From a virus: a DNA stretch of 43,967 nucleotides. The stretch is taken from positions 1 through 43,967 of the IMG/VR virus record IMGVR_UViG_3300035698_001761, one strand, 5' to 3'. Shown piece after piece: positions 1-6,847 of this stretch (position 1 is its first letter; each line of letters opens with the position of its first letter). Below the pieces are notes generated by a model. The model worked only from the letters and a program-made list of their open reading frames with translations. It searched no databases and was not told where the DNA came from. The position numbers and the translations under genes were made by a program.

Positions 1-378
1 AGACTCGCTGAATGTCATCAGGACTTACAGACGATTTTCCACTACGTAATTAAGTACTTCGACAACACGATAGTTTGTGGGCACCGAGAGGAGGAAGCAC
101 AAGAAAGGGCTTATGCTGATGGTTTCTCAAAAGTTAAATTCCCCAAGTCTAAGCATAACTCAAAGCCTAGCATGGCTGTCGATGCAATACCATTTCCCGT
201 AAACTGGTCTGATATAAACAGGATGAAGTACTTTGCGGGCTACGTGATGGGGATAGCAAAGATGCTAAAGAGGTACGGCACTATTTCACACGACTTGGTT
301 TCGGGACTTGACTGGAACTCGGACACCGAATTAAAAGATACTACCTTTTTCGACCACCCTCATTTCGAGCTTAGATGA
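1..378 (+). CDS. Endolysin, M15-type peptidoglycan peptidase (5' partial)
   Basis: The frame is open from the first base, so the start lies outside the window and an internal ATG at 172 is not the real start. The visible 125 residues carry the peptidase M15 (VanY / L-Ala-D-Glu endopeptidase) zinc signature: SKHNSKPSMAVDAIPF supplies the first His and the Asp, and the C-terminal DHPHFELR supplies the last His. Enzymes of this family cut the peptide stems of peptidoglycan and act as phage endolysins, releasing virions at the end of infection. A small membrane protein follows, as expected of a lysis module. The class is confident; the exact bond cleaved cannot be told. Confidence 0.88.
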   Translation, partial: RLAECHQDLQTIFHYVIKYFDNTIVCGHREEEAQERAYADGFSKVKFPKSKHNSKPSMAVDAIPFPVNWSDINRMKYFAGYVMGIAKMLKRYGTISHDLVSGLDWNSDTELKDTTFFDHPHFELR

Positions 379-446
379 ATGATAAATCATACACTAAATA
401 GTATAATACGGGTTAATGTATGAAAAACAACGCATAAACATATAAC

Positions 447-689
447 ATGAAAGTATCAGCCATATATAGAATTTTGTTCTTCCTGTTTGTCGGGTGTACA
501 CTTGGCTTCGCTTCGGGAGCATACATAACCACGAAAGTAATACTGAAGAACATGCCTCCCACTCAGGAGATAAGCATAGGCAAGCAGAAAATTAAGGGCA
601 GGGGGAATACTCTTGAGTCAGCCATAACACCTACCCTCGAAACCACAGACAATTCTACACGTAGAGAAAGGCGAAAATTGCGAAAGTAA
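447..689 (+). CDS. Small single-pass membrane protein, possible lysis accessory
   Basis: 80 residues. One hydrophobic segment (about residues 8-28, ILFFLFVGCTLGFASGAYIT) follows a short basic N-terminus; the rest is polar and ends in a very basic tail (RRERRKLRK). It lies 68 bases after the endolysin, so a role as holin or spanin-like helper is plausible from position alone. No family motif is recognised. The C-terminal length is too short for a usual coiled-coil spanin. Confidence 0.7.
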   Translation: MKVSAIYRILFFLFVGCTLGFASGAYITTKVILKNMPPTQEISIGKQKIKGRGNTLESAITPTLETTDNSTRRERRKLRK

Positions 690-708
690 TCACTTTAAAA
701 CAAAAATC

Positions 709-1701
709 ATGTCAAGCGAAACTAAACTTACAGGTGAGATTGTAAAGTCCTACTTAAAGAAGTTCCCAGACACAGCCTCACACACACTATCACGAAAGAT
801 TTTCAATGAGAACAAAGAAGCCTTTAACACACTAGAGGCCGTACGTTCTGCAATACGTTATTACAAGGGTAACATAGGGGATAATAACCGGAGGTGTATA
901 AGAGAAGATACAATAGTAAGCAAGAATAACAAATACAACATTCCAGAGACAGACGCACTGACCTACCCTATTTTTAAGTTCCCCAAAGCACAGAACAGAA
1001 TAGCCATACTAGCTGATGTCCATTGTCCTTATCACGATGTAGGTGCTTTAACAGCAGCAATAGACTGGTGCAAGGAACACGACATAAATACTTTTCTTCT
1101 TAGTGAGTGGATGGATGTTCACTCTCTGAGTAGGTGGGTTAAAGATCCACGTAAAAGGAGGTTCGTTGAAGAGAGAGAAACGCTGTGGCATATCCTGGAT
1201 ATAGTACAAAACGAGTTCCCTAATGCCTTGTTTTATTATCGTGCCGGCAACCACGAAATGAGATATGAAGACTATATGAAAACCCACTCACCGGAGCTTT
1301 TCGATGTCAAAGAGTTTCAATTTGACATACTAATGAAGTTTGGCGAAAGGGGAATACACTACATAGGTGATAAGATCCGCTTACAAATGGGTAAACTATT
1401 CTCTTTGCATGGACACGAGTTCTCACGCGGAATGATTGGGCCAGTAAACCCTGCTCGTGGACTATTTATGAGAGCCAAGCAGAGTGCTATATGTGAACAC
1501 CACCACCAGACCTCGGAACACTCAGAGCCATCCTTAGACGGTACGGTAATAACATGCTGGAGTGTGGGGTGTCTCTGTGAACTACATCCTGAATACATGC
1601 CCATAAATAAATGGAATCACGGATTCGCAAGAGTGAAGGTTTCTGACGATGGTTCTTTCGAGGTTGTCAACCTTCGAATTGATTCAGGCAAAGTCCTCTA
1701 A
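709..1701 (+). CDS. Calcineurin-like metallophosphoesterase with N-terminal DNA-binding-like region
   Basis: 330 residues. Metallophosphoesterase motifs appear in order: ADVH (about D102, H104), GNHE (180-183), HGH (234-236) and a late HHHQ (264-267). The second family motif, normally GDxxD/H, reads SEWMD (132-136), so the bridging Asp is replaced by Glu, which may alter metal binding. The first 70 residues look like a separate helical, basic domain (KKFPDTASHTLSRKIF...). Such proteins occur in many phages and may act as nucleases or phosphatases on nucleic acid; the substrate is unknown. The gene starts 20 bases after the previous stop and is followed by the palindrome at 1704. Confidence 0.85.
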   Translation: MSSETKLTGEIVKSYLKKFPDTASHTLSRKIFNENKEAFNTLEAVRSAIRYYKGNIGDNNRRCIREDTIVSKNNKYNIPETDALTYPIFKFPKAQNRIAILADVHCPYHDVGALTAAIDWCKEHDINTFLLSEWMDVHSLSRWVKDPRKRRFVEERETLWHILDIVQNEFPNALFYYRAGNHEMRYEDYMKTHSPELFDVKEFQFDILMKFGERGIHYIGDKIRLQMGKLFSLHGHEFSRGMIGPVNPARGLFMRAKQSAICEHHHQTSEHSEPSLDGTVITCWSVGCLCELHPEYMPINKWNHGFARVKVSDDGSFEVVNLRIDSGKVL

Positions 1702-1703
1702 TC

Positions 1704-1720
1704 TTATTTAGACTAAATAA
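1704..1720. promoter_or_regulatory. Perfect 17-bp palindrome, candidate operator
   Basis: TTATTTAGACTAAATAA is an 8+8 inverted repeat around one central A, directly after the metallophosphoesterase stop. Variants lie at 3742-3756 and 27993-28009, also just after stop codons and ahead of the next gene. The one-base centre and all-A/T stem ends make a protein-binding site more likely than a terminator. Confidence 0.5.
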
Positions 1721-1788
1721 CAATTACCTCGTTTGCTTGTTTGTTAATTAATTTAATTATACTTTAGTGGAACATTAAAACCAACACA

Positions 1789-2061
1789 ATGAAAGACCCG
1801 ATGTTATTTTGCAACTGCGCTAAATGCGAAGGCAAGCGAGATGAACACTTTGACAATATGCTAGACATAGAAGGCGATTGTATTTCCAGGCATTGTGCTG
1901 ACATAGTTTTCTTAGAGGATTGGTATATTGAAGTACTGAGCCACGAGAAGAGAAAGACTAATGCAGACTTTGACTTAAAGGTACTTGGGCCTGAAGAGTT
2001 CTTTAAAAGGAATCACATACCTCACACGTTAGAAGTATTAACCGATTGTTTAAGACCATGA
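1789..2061 (+). CDS. Hypothetical protein with N-terminal Cys cluster
   Basis: 90 residues, not recognised. The first 40 residues hold CNCAKC and two further Cys/His pairs (CISRHC), which could bind a metal ion; the rest is acidic and without motif. It is the first gene after a leader (1702-1788) that resembles the leader at 3749-3826 in palindrome, spacing and a CATTAAAAC box before the start, so it probably begins a transcription unit. Function unknown. Confidence 0.65.
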   Translation: MKDPMLFCNCAKCEGKRDEHFDNMLDIEGDCISRHCADIVFLEDWYIEVLSHEKRKTNADFDLKVLGPEEFFKRNHIPHTLEVLTDCLRP

Positions 2062-2071
2062 GAGAGATAAA

Positions 2072-2102
2072 TTTGATATTAATTAAATATTCACTATATT
2101 TG
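2072..2102 (+). promoter_or_regulatory. Bacteroidota-type promoter
   Basis: TTTG (2072-2075), 19 bases, then TATATTTG (2095-2102). This matches the Bacteroidota consensus TTTG / TAnnTTTG. It lies 17 bases before the HNH gene start and may be the private promoter of that mobile gene. Confidence 0.65.
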
Positions 2103-2118
2103 TATAAAATATAACGAT

Positions 2119-2571
2119 ATGAAATTAATTAAAGATTTAGGTATGATAGGAACTCCAGGTAAAAGGAGTTATAGATTTGGTTTATTCTTTTGTGAGTCAT
2201 GTAAGAAAGAAGTAGAAAAGATGACAAGGGATGGATTATCTGCTAATTATTGTAGCCATAAATGTTACGCTAAAAATAGAGAGAAGAGAGGGCCGTATAA
2301 AGGGAAGATAGTAAATAAAAAATATTACTACATATATATCCCCTCTCATCCTCACGCAATAGGAACAAGAAAATTATACGTTGCCGAACATAGGCTTCTT
2401 ATGGAGAAAAAGATAGGCAGATATTTAACAGATAAAGAAATCGTACACCATGTAAATGAAAATACCCTAGATAATAGGATTGAAAATCTACAATTAATGA
2501 CAGCATCAGATCATGTGAAATATCATAAACAAAAAACTAAAAGATTAAAAAATGGAAAATTCACGGTATAA
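2119..2571 (+). CDS. HNH homing endonuclease
   Basis: 150 residues. An N-terminal treble-clef-like zinc finger (CESC ... CSHKC, about residues 35-58) is followed by an HNH_3-type nuclease core: EHRLLMEKKIGRYLTDKE, then VHHVNENTLDNRIENLQLM and a closing DHVKYH. Free-standing enzymes of this class cut at a specific site and promote spread of their own gene. The gene is visibly more A/T-rich than its neighbours and has its own promoter (2072-2102). It overlaps the next gene by 20 bases. These traits suggest recent insertion. Confidence 0.88.
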   Translation: MKLIKDLGMIGTPGKRSYRFGLFFCESCKKEVEKMTRDGLSANYCSHKCYAKNREKRGPYKGKIVNKKYYYIYIPSHPHAIGTRKLYVAEHRLLMEKKIGRYLTDKEIVHHVNENTLDNRIENLQLMTASDHVKYHKQKTKRLKNGKFTV

Positions 2572-2944
2572 ATTCAGAGCATGGGAGCCAGAAGAAAAAC
2601 AAATGATATACTTTGGGTTATTTGGTACTGACGAAGGATACCATATTCAAAGCAATGACCAATATACTGTGATGCAATACACCGGACTAAAGGACAAGAA
2701 CGGGAAAGAGATTTATGAGGGTGATGTACTGAATTGTATTGAGAAAAGTGAACACGTTACAGATAAAGAGTGGGGACCGATTGAAGTTGTATTCACTCAC
2801 GGATGCTTCAATGTTGTAAATAAGAAATGTTGTGAACATTGTCGTGATGGGTTTGGTATTATCTGTTCAGTTTACGAATGTGTAGCAATGTGCGAAACTG
2901 AAATCATAGGAAACATTCACGAAGATAAACACCTATTAAAATGA
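2552..2944 (+). CDS. YopX family protein
   Basis: 130 residues with the whole YopX pattern: N-terminal KFRAWEPEEKQMIYF, central MQYTGLKDKNGKEIYEGD, and C-terminal EIIGNIHEDKHLL. This family is widespread in phages of Gram-positive and Bacteroidota hosts; its role is not known. An extra Cys-rich insert (CCEHC, residues about 93-97) lies in the second half. It overlaps the HNH gene upstream and the next start by 4 bases (ATGA). Confidence 0.87.
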   Translation: MENSRYKFRAWEPEEKQMIYFGLFGTDEGYHIQSNDQYTVMQYTGLKDKNGKEIYEGDVLNCIEKSEHVTDKEWGPIEVVFTHGCFNVVNKKCCEHCRDGFGIICSVYECVAMCETEIIGNIHEDKHLLK

Positions 2945-3285
2945 CACCACTTGGAATCACAGCGGTAATCATCTACGGAATAGTATTAATTCTCGCTTTC
3001 TTGATAGCTGGGGTGCGTTCTAAGCGACTCAGACGGGAAAATGACAGAATCTATCGAGAAGCATACCGTGAACGCTTAGAGGCGAAGGAAAACAAAAACC
3101 TTAATTCAGAGATTACCTACATAGATGAGTGGAATATTGAAGGTTTAGACTGCCTTTATTTTTTCGATAAGTCAACCAGGGAAGAGGCTTTAATAAATTG
3201 GGTAGAACCAAAAGAAACCGATATAACCTACAAAGATTTAACAGACATTGACGATGCTATGTTCTACGGAAGGGATGTATTATGA
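2941..3285 (+). CDS. Hypothetical membrane-anchored protein
   Basis: 114 residues. A single hydrophobic segment (about residues 5-24, GITAVIIYGIVLILAFLIAG) is followed by a basic, probably helical stretch (RSKRLRRENDRIYREAYRERLEAKE), so the body probably lies in the cytoplasm. The C-terminal half is acidic and unrecognised. ATGA overlaps link it with the genes on both sides. Confidence 0.65.
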   Translation: MTPLGITAVIIYGIVLILAFLIAGVRSKRLRRENDRIYREAYRERLEAKENKNLNSEITYIDEWNIEGLDCLYFFDKSTREEALINWVEPKETDITYKDLTDIDDAMFYGRDVL

Positions 3286-3542
3286 CAAAGCACCTCATAA
3301 CAATGGGAACGGTAGCCAGCCATTTAATTAACTTTGCAAGGCTTAATATAATCCAGCAGCACGTATTATTAGATAAGTGGAACTGGAGAGGCTTATATGA
3401 TTTCGCATCTATCACTAAAGTATATCTCATACCGGAGATAACAATGGAGTGGAACAAACTATATATGTTAGTGGCTTTTGACTTTCTCCCAGCGGAGGAA
3501 TACAATGTAAAATCATTTCCAGAACGAATATCATTAAATTAA
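3282..3542 (+). CDS. Hypothetical protein
   Basis: 86 residues, not recognised. It overlaps the previous gene by 4 bases and is followed 5 bases later by the HTH gene, so it is part of the same operon. The sequence has no membrane segment or clear motif. A long antisense frame over the same region is judged to be a shadow. Confidence 0.55.
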   Translation: MTKHLITMGTVASHLINFARLNIIQQHVLLDKWNWRGLYDFASITKVYLIPEITMEWNKLYMLVAFDFLPAEEYNVKSFPERISLN

Positions 3543-3547
3543 CAACC

Positions 3548-3748
3548 ATGAAAACAGAAAGCCAAAACAAACAGATTCTTAACTTCCTAGAGTTAGGGAG
3601 AACACTCACGGCATACGATGCTTTGGTAAAGTTCGGATGTATGAGACTTGCCAGCAGGATAAATGACCTCCGAAACCAGGGACACAACATTGAATCTACG
3701 AAGGAGCAACTGAGCAACGGGAAGTACGTGGCTAGGTATTCTATTTAG
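3548..3748 (+). CDS. Small helix-turn-helix DNA-binding protein
   Basis: 66 residues. The order is a helix (SQNKQILNFLELGRTLT), then AYDALVKFGCMRLASRINDLRNQGHNI as turn and recognition helix, and a short beta wing (GKYVARYSI). This is the pattern of small winged-helix proteins (HTH_55-like) common in phages, where they are probably transcription regulators. It is the only obvious regulator-sized HTH protein in the window. A copy of the 1704-type palindrome (3742-3756) overlaps its stop codon, so self-regulation is possible. Confidence 0.75.
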   Translation: MKTESQNKQILNFLELGRTLTAYDALVKFGCMRLASRINDLRNQGHNIESTKEQLSNGKYVARYSI

Positions 3749-3756
3749 ACTCAATA
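3742..3756. promoter_or_regulatory. Imperfect copy of the palindrome
   Basis: TATTTAGACTCAATA differs from a perfect 7+7 palindrome by one base. Its centre lies 78 bases before the next start codon (3827), against 77 for the 1704 copy. Both leaders also share CAATTAC and CATTAAAAC, so they look like paralogous control regions. Confidence 0.45.
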
Positions 3757-3826
3757 CAAACTAACTCAATTACTTACATTTCTGAATTATTTTAATTAAA
3801 TTGCATTACATTAAAACTCTAAAATC

Positions 3827-4339
3827 ATGTGCCAATTTTTATCAGCTATTTGTTTTAAAAACGGGGATGTCATTTGTGATCTCTCCATTGATTCTCATGA
3901 AACACTAATCGAAGCTAATAACCTTAAAGAATCTAAACTCAGAAATTGGGTAAGGGCAGAATACCACCCTGATGATAATAAGGATTACACCGATTTGAAA
4001 AAGTACAAGTTTCACTTAGATGATTCCGATTTCGATTGGATCACCGAAGATTTGAAAGAGAAGTGGATACGTAAGTTTAATGTAAAGCTCAAAAAGATCA
4101 TCGTCCTTGAGGATAAGAAGTACCTGCCTTGTGGTAATTGGATTCTCGGCAAAGTGAATATAGGGCAATTAACTTACGGAAGAGTGGTTTATGCCGGGTA
4201 TGCCACAATCAAGGATGCCGGGTATGCCACAATCGAGTATGCCGGGTATGCCACAATCGAGTATGCCGGGTATGCCACAATCAAGAATGCCGGGAATGCC
4301 ACAATCATAAACAAGCAGAACGCAAAAATATCTAAATAA
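3827..4339 (+). CDS. Protein with C-terminal octapeptide (beta-solenoid-like) repeats
   Basis: 170 residues. The first 120 residues are unrecognised and acidic. The C-terminus holds about five copies of an eight-residue unit of the form AGYATIEY (about residues 122-160), of the kind (GSATVxAY-like) expected to form a beta-solenoid. The repeats are almost identical at DNA level (24-bp units at 4191-4310), which points to recent expansion and likely length variation between relatives. Role unknown. It starts a unit behind the palindrome-bearing leader. Confidence 0.72.
   Translation: MCQFLSAICFKNGDVICDLSIDSHETLIEANNLKESKLRNWVRAEYHPDDNKDYTDLKKYKFHLDDSDFDWITEDLKEKWIRKFNVKLKKIIVLEDKKYLPCGNWILGKVNIGQLTYGRVVYAGYATIKDAGYATIEYAGYATIEYAGYATIKNAGNATIINKQNAKISK
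4191..4310 (+). repeat. 24-bp tandem repeat, five units
   Basis: Units begin at 4191, 4215, 4239, 4263 and 4287, each starting ATGCCGGGTATGCCACAATC (the last has GGGAATG). The second and third units are identical. They lie in frame and encode the octapeptide repeat of the surrounding gene. Confidence 0.95.
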
Positions 4340-4344
4340 ATATT

Positions 4345-4530
4345 ATGAAAAAACACATAAGCGTAAACGCTGACCTAGAGACTCACGACTGGCTTGAGAA
4401 AGTGCAGATGTCAGAGAAAACAAAGTTTAGTTATCTAAACAAGCGGAGGAAAGAAGACCTCGCTGCTGACATCCTGAAGATAGGGATAGCGGAGTTTATC
4501 AAGTTACATAACCTCAACATAACATTATGA
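4345..4530 (+). CDS. Hypothetical small protein
   Basis: 61 residues, charged and probably helical; begins MKKHISVNADLETHDWLEKV. The beta-strand-then-helices order recalls ribbon-helix-helix proteins but no clear motif confirms it. It overlaps the ERF gene by 4 bases (ATGA), so its product is likely made together with the recombination protein. Confidence 0.55.
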   Translation: MKKHISVNADLETHDWLEKVQMSEKTKFSYLNKRRKEDLAADILKIGIAEFIKLHNLNITL

Positions 4531-5153
4531 AAGAATTATTAACCAAACTAGCAGACTTCCAACAAGACTGTCCTCCAATATTAAAGGACACCGAAGCCTT
4601 TAACTACAACTACGCAGACCTCCCTGCAATCCTGGAGGTTATCAATCCTCTACTCAAGGCACACGGACTCATGTTCACTCAACCTCTAGAATACGACCAG
4701 GAAGTAAGGTTCATCAGGACTATACTATTTCATATTGAATCAGGCGAGACACTTGAAAGTAGGGTAGACATACCGGAAGTTACACTCAAGGCTATGAATG
4801 ACTATCAGGCTTTAGGTTCAGGGATAACATATATGCGAAGGTATGCACTCTCTTCTATGCTTGGTATCGTTACAGACAAGGATACGGATGCTCAGGGAAG
4901 CCAAGCGAAAAAGGAGAAGAAGTCGAATACCGATAAGCGACCCTGGCTCAGTGAAAAGCAATTCTACTCAGCTTCAGAGAGAATTAAGGCAGCTAATCCA
5001 TACGTTACAATAGACGATGGTGACGACCAGTTATCGCTAACACCGCAGGAATTTCTTGACAAGCTATGCAAGGAGTACCTTATGAAGAAAGCCTACAAAG
5101 AAGGATTAGAGACAGACATAGAATTTCAACTTACCTTAATTAAAAAGCCATGA
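4527..5153 (+). CDS. ERF-family single-strand annealing recombinase
   Basis: 208 residues. The ERF signature is clear: FNYNYADLPAILEVINPLLKAHGLMF (residues about 25-50), then MNDYQALGSGITYMRRYALSSMLGIV (about 89-114) and an acidic DKDTDAQG. ERF proteins anneal complementary single strands in phage recombination and may help circularise the genome. The variable C-terminal part is probably used for partner binding. It sits with NinG and the replication genes downstream. Confidence 0.9.
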   Translation: MKELLTKLADFQQDCPPILKDTEAFNYNYADLPAILEVINPLLKAHGLMFTQPLEYDQEVRFIRTILFHIESGETLESRVDIPEVTLKAMNDYQALGSGITYMRRYALSSMLGIVTDKDTDAQGSQAKKEKKSNTDKRPWLSEKQFYSASERIKAANPYVTIDDGDDQLSLTPQEFLDKLCKEYLMKKAYKEGLETDIEFQLTLIKKP

Positions 5154-5293
5154 AACAATACACCGAATACGACATGATAATGTTTGCGTGTGAATACGCG
5201 CAGGAGGTACTTAAAAAATTCAGAGACAAGCGAGCACCAGACCCTATGATTGCTTTCAAGAAGTGGAAAGACGATTTTGATAGTAAGCCATGA
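5150..5293 (+). CDS. Hypothetical 47-residue protein
   Basis: A short frame beginning MKQYTEYDMIMFACEYAQEV, joined by 4-base overlaps both to ERF upstream and to the lipoprotein gene downstream. The perfect tiling supports it as a real gene. Helical and charged, with no recognised family. Confidence 0.6.
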   Translation: MKQYTEYDMIMFACEYAQEVLKKFRDKRAPDPMIAFKKWKDDFDSKP

Positions 5294-5598
5294 AAAAACT
5301 AATAGTATTTTTATTCGTGCTTTCAATTCTTTCGTGTGAAAGACAAACCACACTAAAGATAAATAACCGAGCCTTTGATGGAACGCTGTACGTTGATAAT
5401 AGTACGTTCCCCTTTAAAGCAGGACAGTCCAAGACGTTTGAGCTTACTCCTGGCTTCTATGATATATGGTTACTAAAGCCAATTGAAGGAGATAGGCTTG
5501 CGGACTCTGTCGGACTAGCTGAAAGCGTAATGGTGATGGATGGATATAATGAACACACCATTAAGAATAGAACGCTAAACATTCGCACACGATTTTGA
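5290..5598 (+). CDS. Small lipoprotein
   Basis: 102 residues. A signal sequence MKKLIVFLFVLSILSC ends in a lipobox (SILSC, Cys16), so the mature 87 residues should be lipid-anchored in the envelope. The mature part is beta-rich with a PEGA-like feel (LKINNRAFDGTLYVDNSTFPFKAG; GFYDIWLL), not firmly assigned. It is embedded between recombination and replication genes rather than in the lysis module, so a role in the early infected cell, such as blocking superinfection, is possible but not shown. Confidence 0.75.
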   Translation: MKKLIVFLFVLSILSCERQTTLKINNRAFDGTLYVDNSTFPFKAGQSKTFELTPGFYDIWLLKPIEGDRLADSVGLAESVMVMDGYNEHTIKNRTLNIRTRF

Positions 5599-5624
5599 TA
5601 GTAAGGAATAATTGACTATATTGC
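5594..5624 (+). promoter_or_regulatory. Promoter of the replication unit
   Basis: TTTG (5594-5597), 19 bases, TATATTGC (5617-5624). The -7 half has two departures from TAnnTTTG, but the AATTGACTATATT segment recurs exactly at the promoter near 10012. It stands just upstream of the leader ORF and hairpin before the replication gene. Confidence 0.5.
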
Positions 5625-5647
5625 AACTAGATACAATTTGCAATTCA

Positions 5648-5746
5648 ATGAAAAAATTTAAAAATCTGGGGTTCTCGGTGTTCTGTATTCCTTTATTGGA
5701 TTGCGGTTGTATCTCACCGACTACCCCTTTTTTTATTACACAATGA
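5648..5746 (+). CDS. Putative 32-residue leader peptide
   Basis: ATG at 5648 opens a frame MKKFKNLGFSVFCIPL... whose TGA overlaps the ATG of the replication gene (5743). It covers the hairpin at 5668-5727, so ribosomes translating it would stop that hairpin from forming. Three Cys codons lie in the hairpin region. It could be a regulatory leader, a real small protein or a chance frame. Confidence 0.4.
   Translation: MKKFKNLGFSVFCIPLLDCGCISPTTPFFITQ
5668..5734 (+). terminator. Terminator-like hairpin (candidate attenuator)
   Basis: GGGGT (5668-5672) pairs with ACCCC (5723-5727) and TCGGTG (5675-5680) with CACCGA (5715-5720), with two mismatches between and a 34-base loop; seven T follow (5728-5734). 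It lies downstream of a promoter and inside a leader ORF, 8 bases before the next gene's start, so it could terminate transcription conditionally. Confidence 0.5.
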
Positions 5747-6438
5747 AATACTTTCTACATGATACAAGTTCATTCGATGACGAAAAGATAACCTTACTTT
5801 ATTTGAAGTTTGGATATGAGGGTTTAGGATTATTCTATACTGCACTTGAAAAGATAGGGAAACAGGAGAAACCGATTAACACAATGGCATTAAAGGCTCA
5901 GTTAAAAATAGGTAAAAGGCTTGACAAATGCTGGAACTTTATGGAAGAAATAGAGTTAATTCACTCAAAGAATAGTGAAACTTTCAATGAACAACTACTA
6001 AACATTAGTGAAAAGTACCAGATAAAAAAAGAAAAAAACAGGATAAAAGTTTCTGAATGGCGTGATAAACAGAAGGATGCAAAAACTGTAACCGGTAACG
6101 AACCAGTACGTAACCGCCCTAAAGTAAAGGAAAGTAAAGTAAAGGAAAGTAAAGTAAATAATATAGTACTCCCTTTTAAGGATGAAAAGTTTATTGATGT
6201 ATGGGACTTCTGGAAAAAATATAAAAAGGAACAGCATGGTTTTTCATATAAACAAATAGGGGAACAAGGAGCATTAAGCAAACTTGAAGAACTTTCCGGT
6301 GGCAAAATTGAGACAGCAATGTTAATAGTTAAGCAGTCTATACAGAATGGATGGAAAGGATTTTTTGAATTAAAGGGAGATAATAAAACACAAGAATATG
6401 ACAGAGAACAAATCTTTAAAGACTTACAACAAAGCTGA
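5743..6438 (+). CDS. Replication initiation-like protein (Lin1244/DUF4373-type N-terminus)
   Basis: 231 residues from ATG 5743; a TTG at 5701 would extend the frame but would run through the hairpin. The N-terminus (MKYFLHDTSSFDDEKITLLYLKFG... GYEGLGLFYTALEKIG) matches the Lin1244/Lin1753-like domain of phage replication proteins. A low-complexity linker (KVKESKVKES) follows, then a C-terminal domain (FWKKYKKEQHG...NGWKGFFEL) like those that meet the helicase or loader. The linker DNA is a 15-bp direct repeat (6121-6159) that could serve as origin iterons, as in lambda O. The last 41 bases overlap the next gene. Confidence 0.75.
   Translation: MKYFLHDTSSFDDEKITLLYLKFGYEGLGLFYTALEKIGKQEKPINTMALKAQLKIGKRLDKCWNFMEEIELIHSKNSETFNEQLLNISEKYQIKKEKNRIKVSEWRDKQKDAKTVTGNEPVRNRPKVKESKVKESKVNNIVLPFKDEKFIDVWDFWKKYKKEQHGFSYKQIGEQGALSKLEELSGGKIETAMLIVKQSIQNGWKGFFELKGDNKTQEYDREQIFKDLQQS
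6121..6159 (+). repeat. 15-bp direct repeats inside the replication gene, possible origin iterons
   Basis: AAAGTAAAGGAAAGT occurs at 6121-6135 and 6136-6150, followed by a partial third copy AAAGTAAAT (6151-6159) and an A/T-rich stretch. They encode the KVKES linker. Position inside an initiator gene is like the lambda origin, but the pattern is also a common low-complexity linker. Confidence 0.6.
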
Positions 6439-6847
6439 AATAGTAAAAGTTGTAAAGGATCAGGTTGCACGAGTTAGTACGTCTTACGACTTGGTGCGAT
6501 TACAAAATGTTATAATAGTCTCCGAGGATAACAAAGAGGTTATAGCCGAAATGCTTTTAGAGCTTAATGAGTTTTCAAATGTTTCGCGTAAGATGAACGC
6601 AGGCCAGATAATAGAAACCGTGAATATGCTGATGAATGGTTATCCACGTTTGAGCCTTCAGGAATACCAGGCATTTTTCAATAAGATAAAGAACGGGTAC
6701 TTCGGACAACTATACGAGAGCTTAGATGGAATTAAGATAATGGCTTTTATGAGCGATTTTTATAAGGAGATTAACAACGCTTATAATGAAATGATAGAAG
6801 AGAATCACCAGAATTTAAAACGGATTGAAAACCATAGAGACTTATGA
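6398..6847 (+). CDS. Hypothetical replication-associated protein
   Basis: 149 residues, helical, without recognised motif. Phrases such as NAGQIIETVNMLMNGYPRLSLQEYQAFFNKIKNG suggest a compact helical domain; similar small proteins follow initiator genes in Bacteroidota phages and prophages. It overlaps the initiator gene by 41 bases and the next by 4, so a replication role (for example helicase loading) is inferred from position only. Confidence 0.6.
   Translation: MTENKSLKTYNKAEIVKVVKDQVARVSTSYDLVRLQNVIIVSEDNKEVIAEMLLELNEFSNVSRKMNAGQIIETVNMLMNGYPRLSLQEYQAFFNKIKNGYFGQLYESLDGIKIMAFMSDFYKEINNAYNEMIEENHQNLKRIENHRDL

Noticed and set aside
4138-4335. Overlapping frame with five CxxCH motifs, like a multihaem cytochrome
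   Set aside because: It arises from reading the 24-bp repeat in another frame, has a TTG start, no signal peptide, and lies wholly inside a better-supported gene.
5701-5742. TTG start extending the replication protein by 14 residues
   Set aside because: The extension runs through the hairpin; ATG 5743 starts the recognisable domain and overlaps the leader stop.
6640-6648. DnaA box-like TTATCCACG as origin
   Set aside because: A single near match inside a coding region; no cluster of boxes is visible around it.
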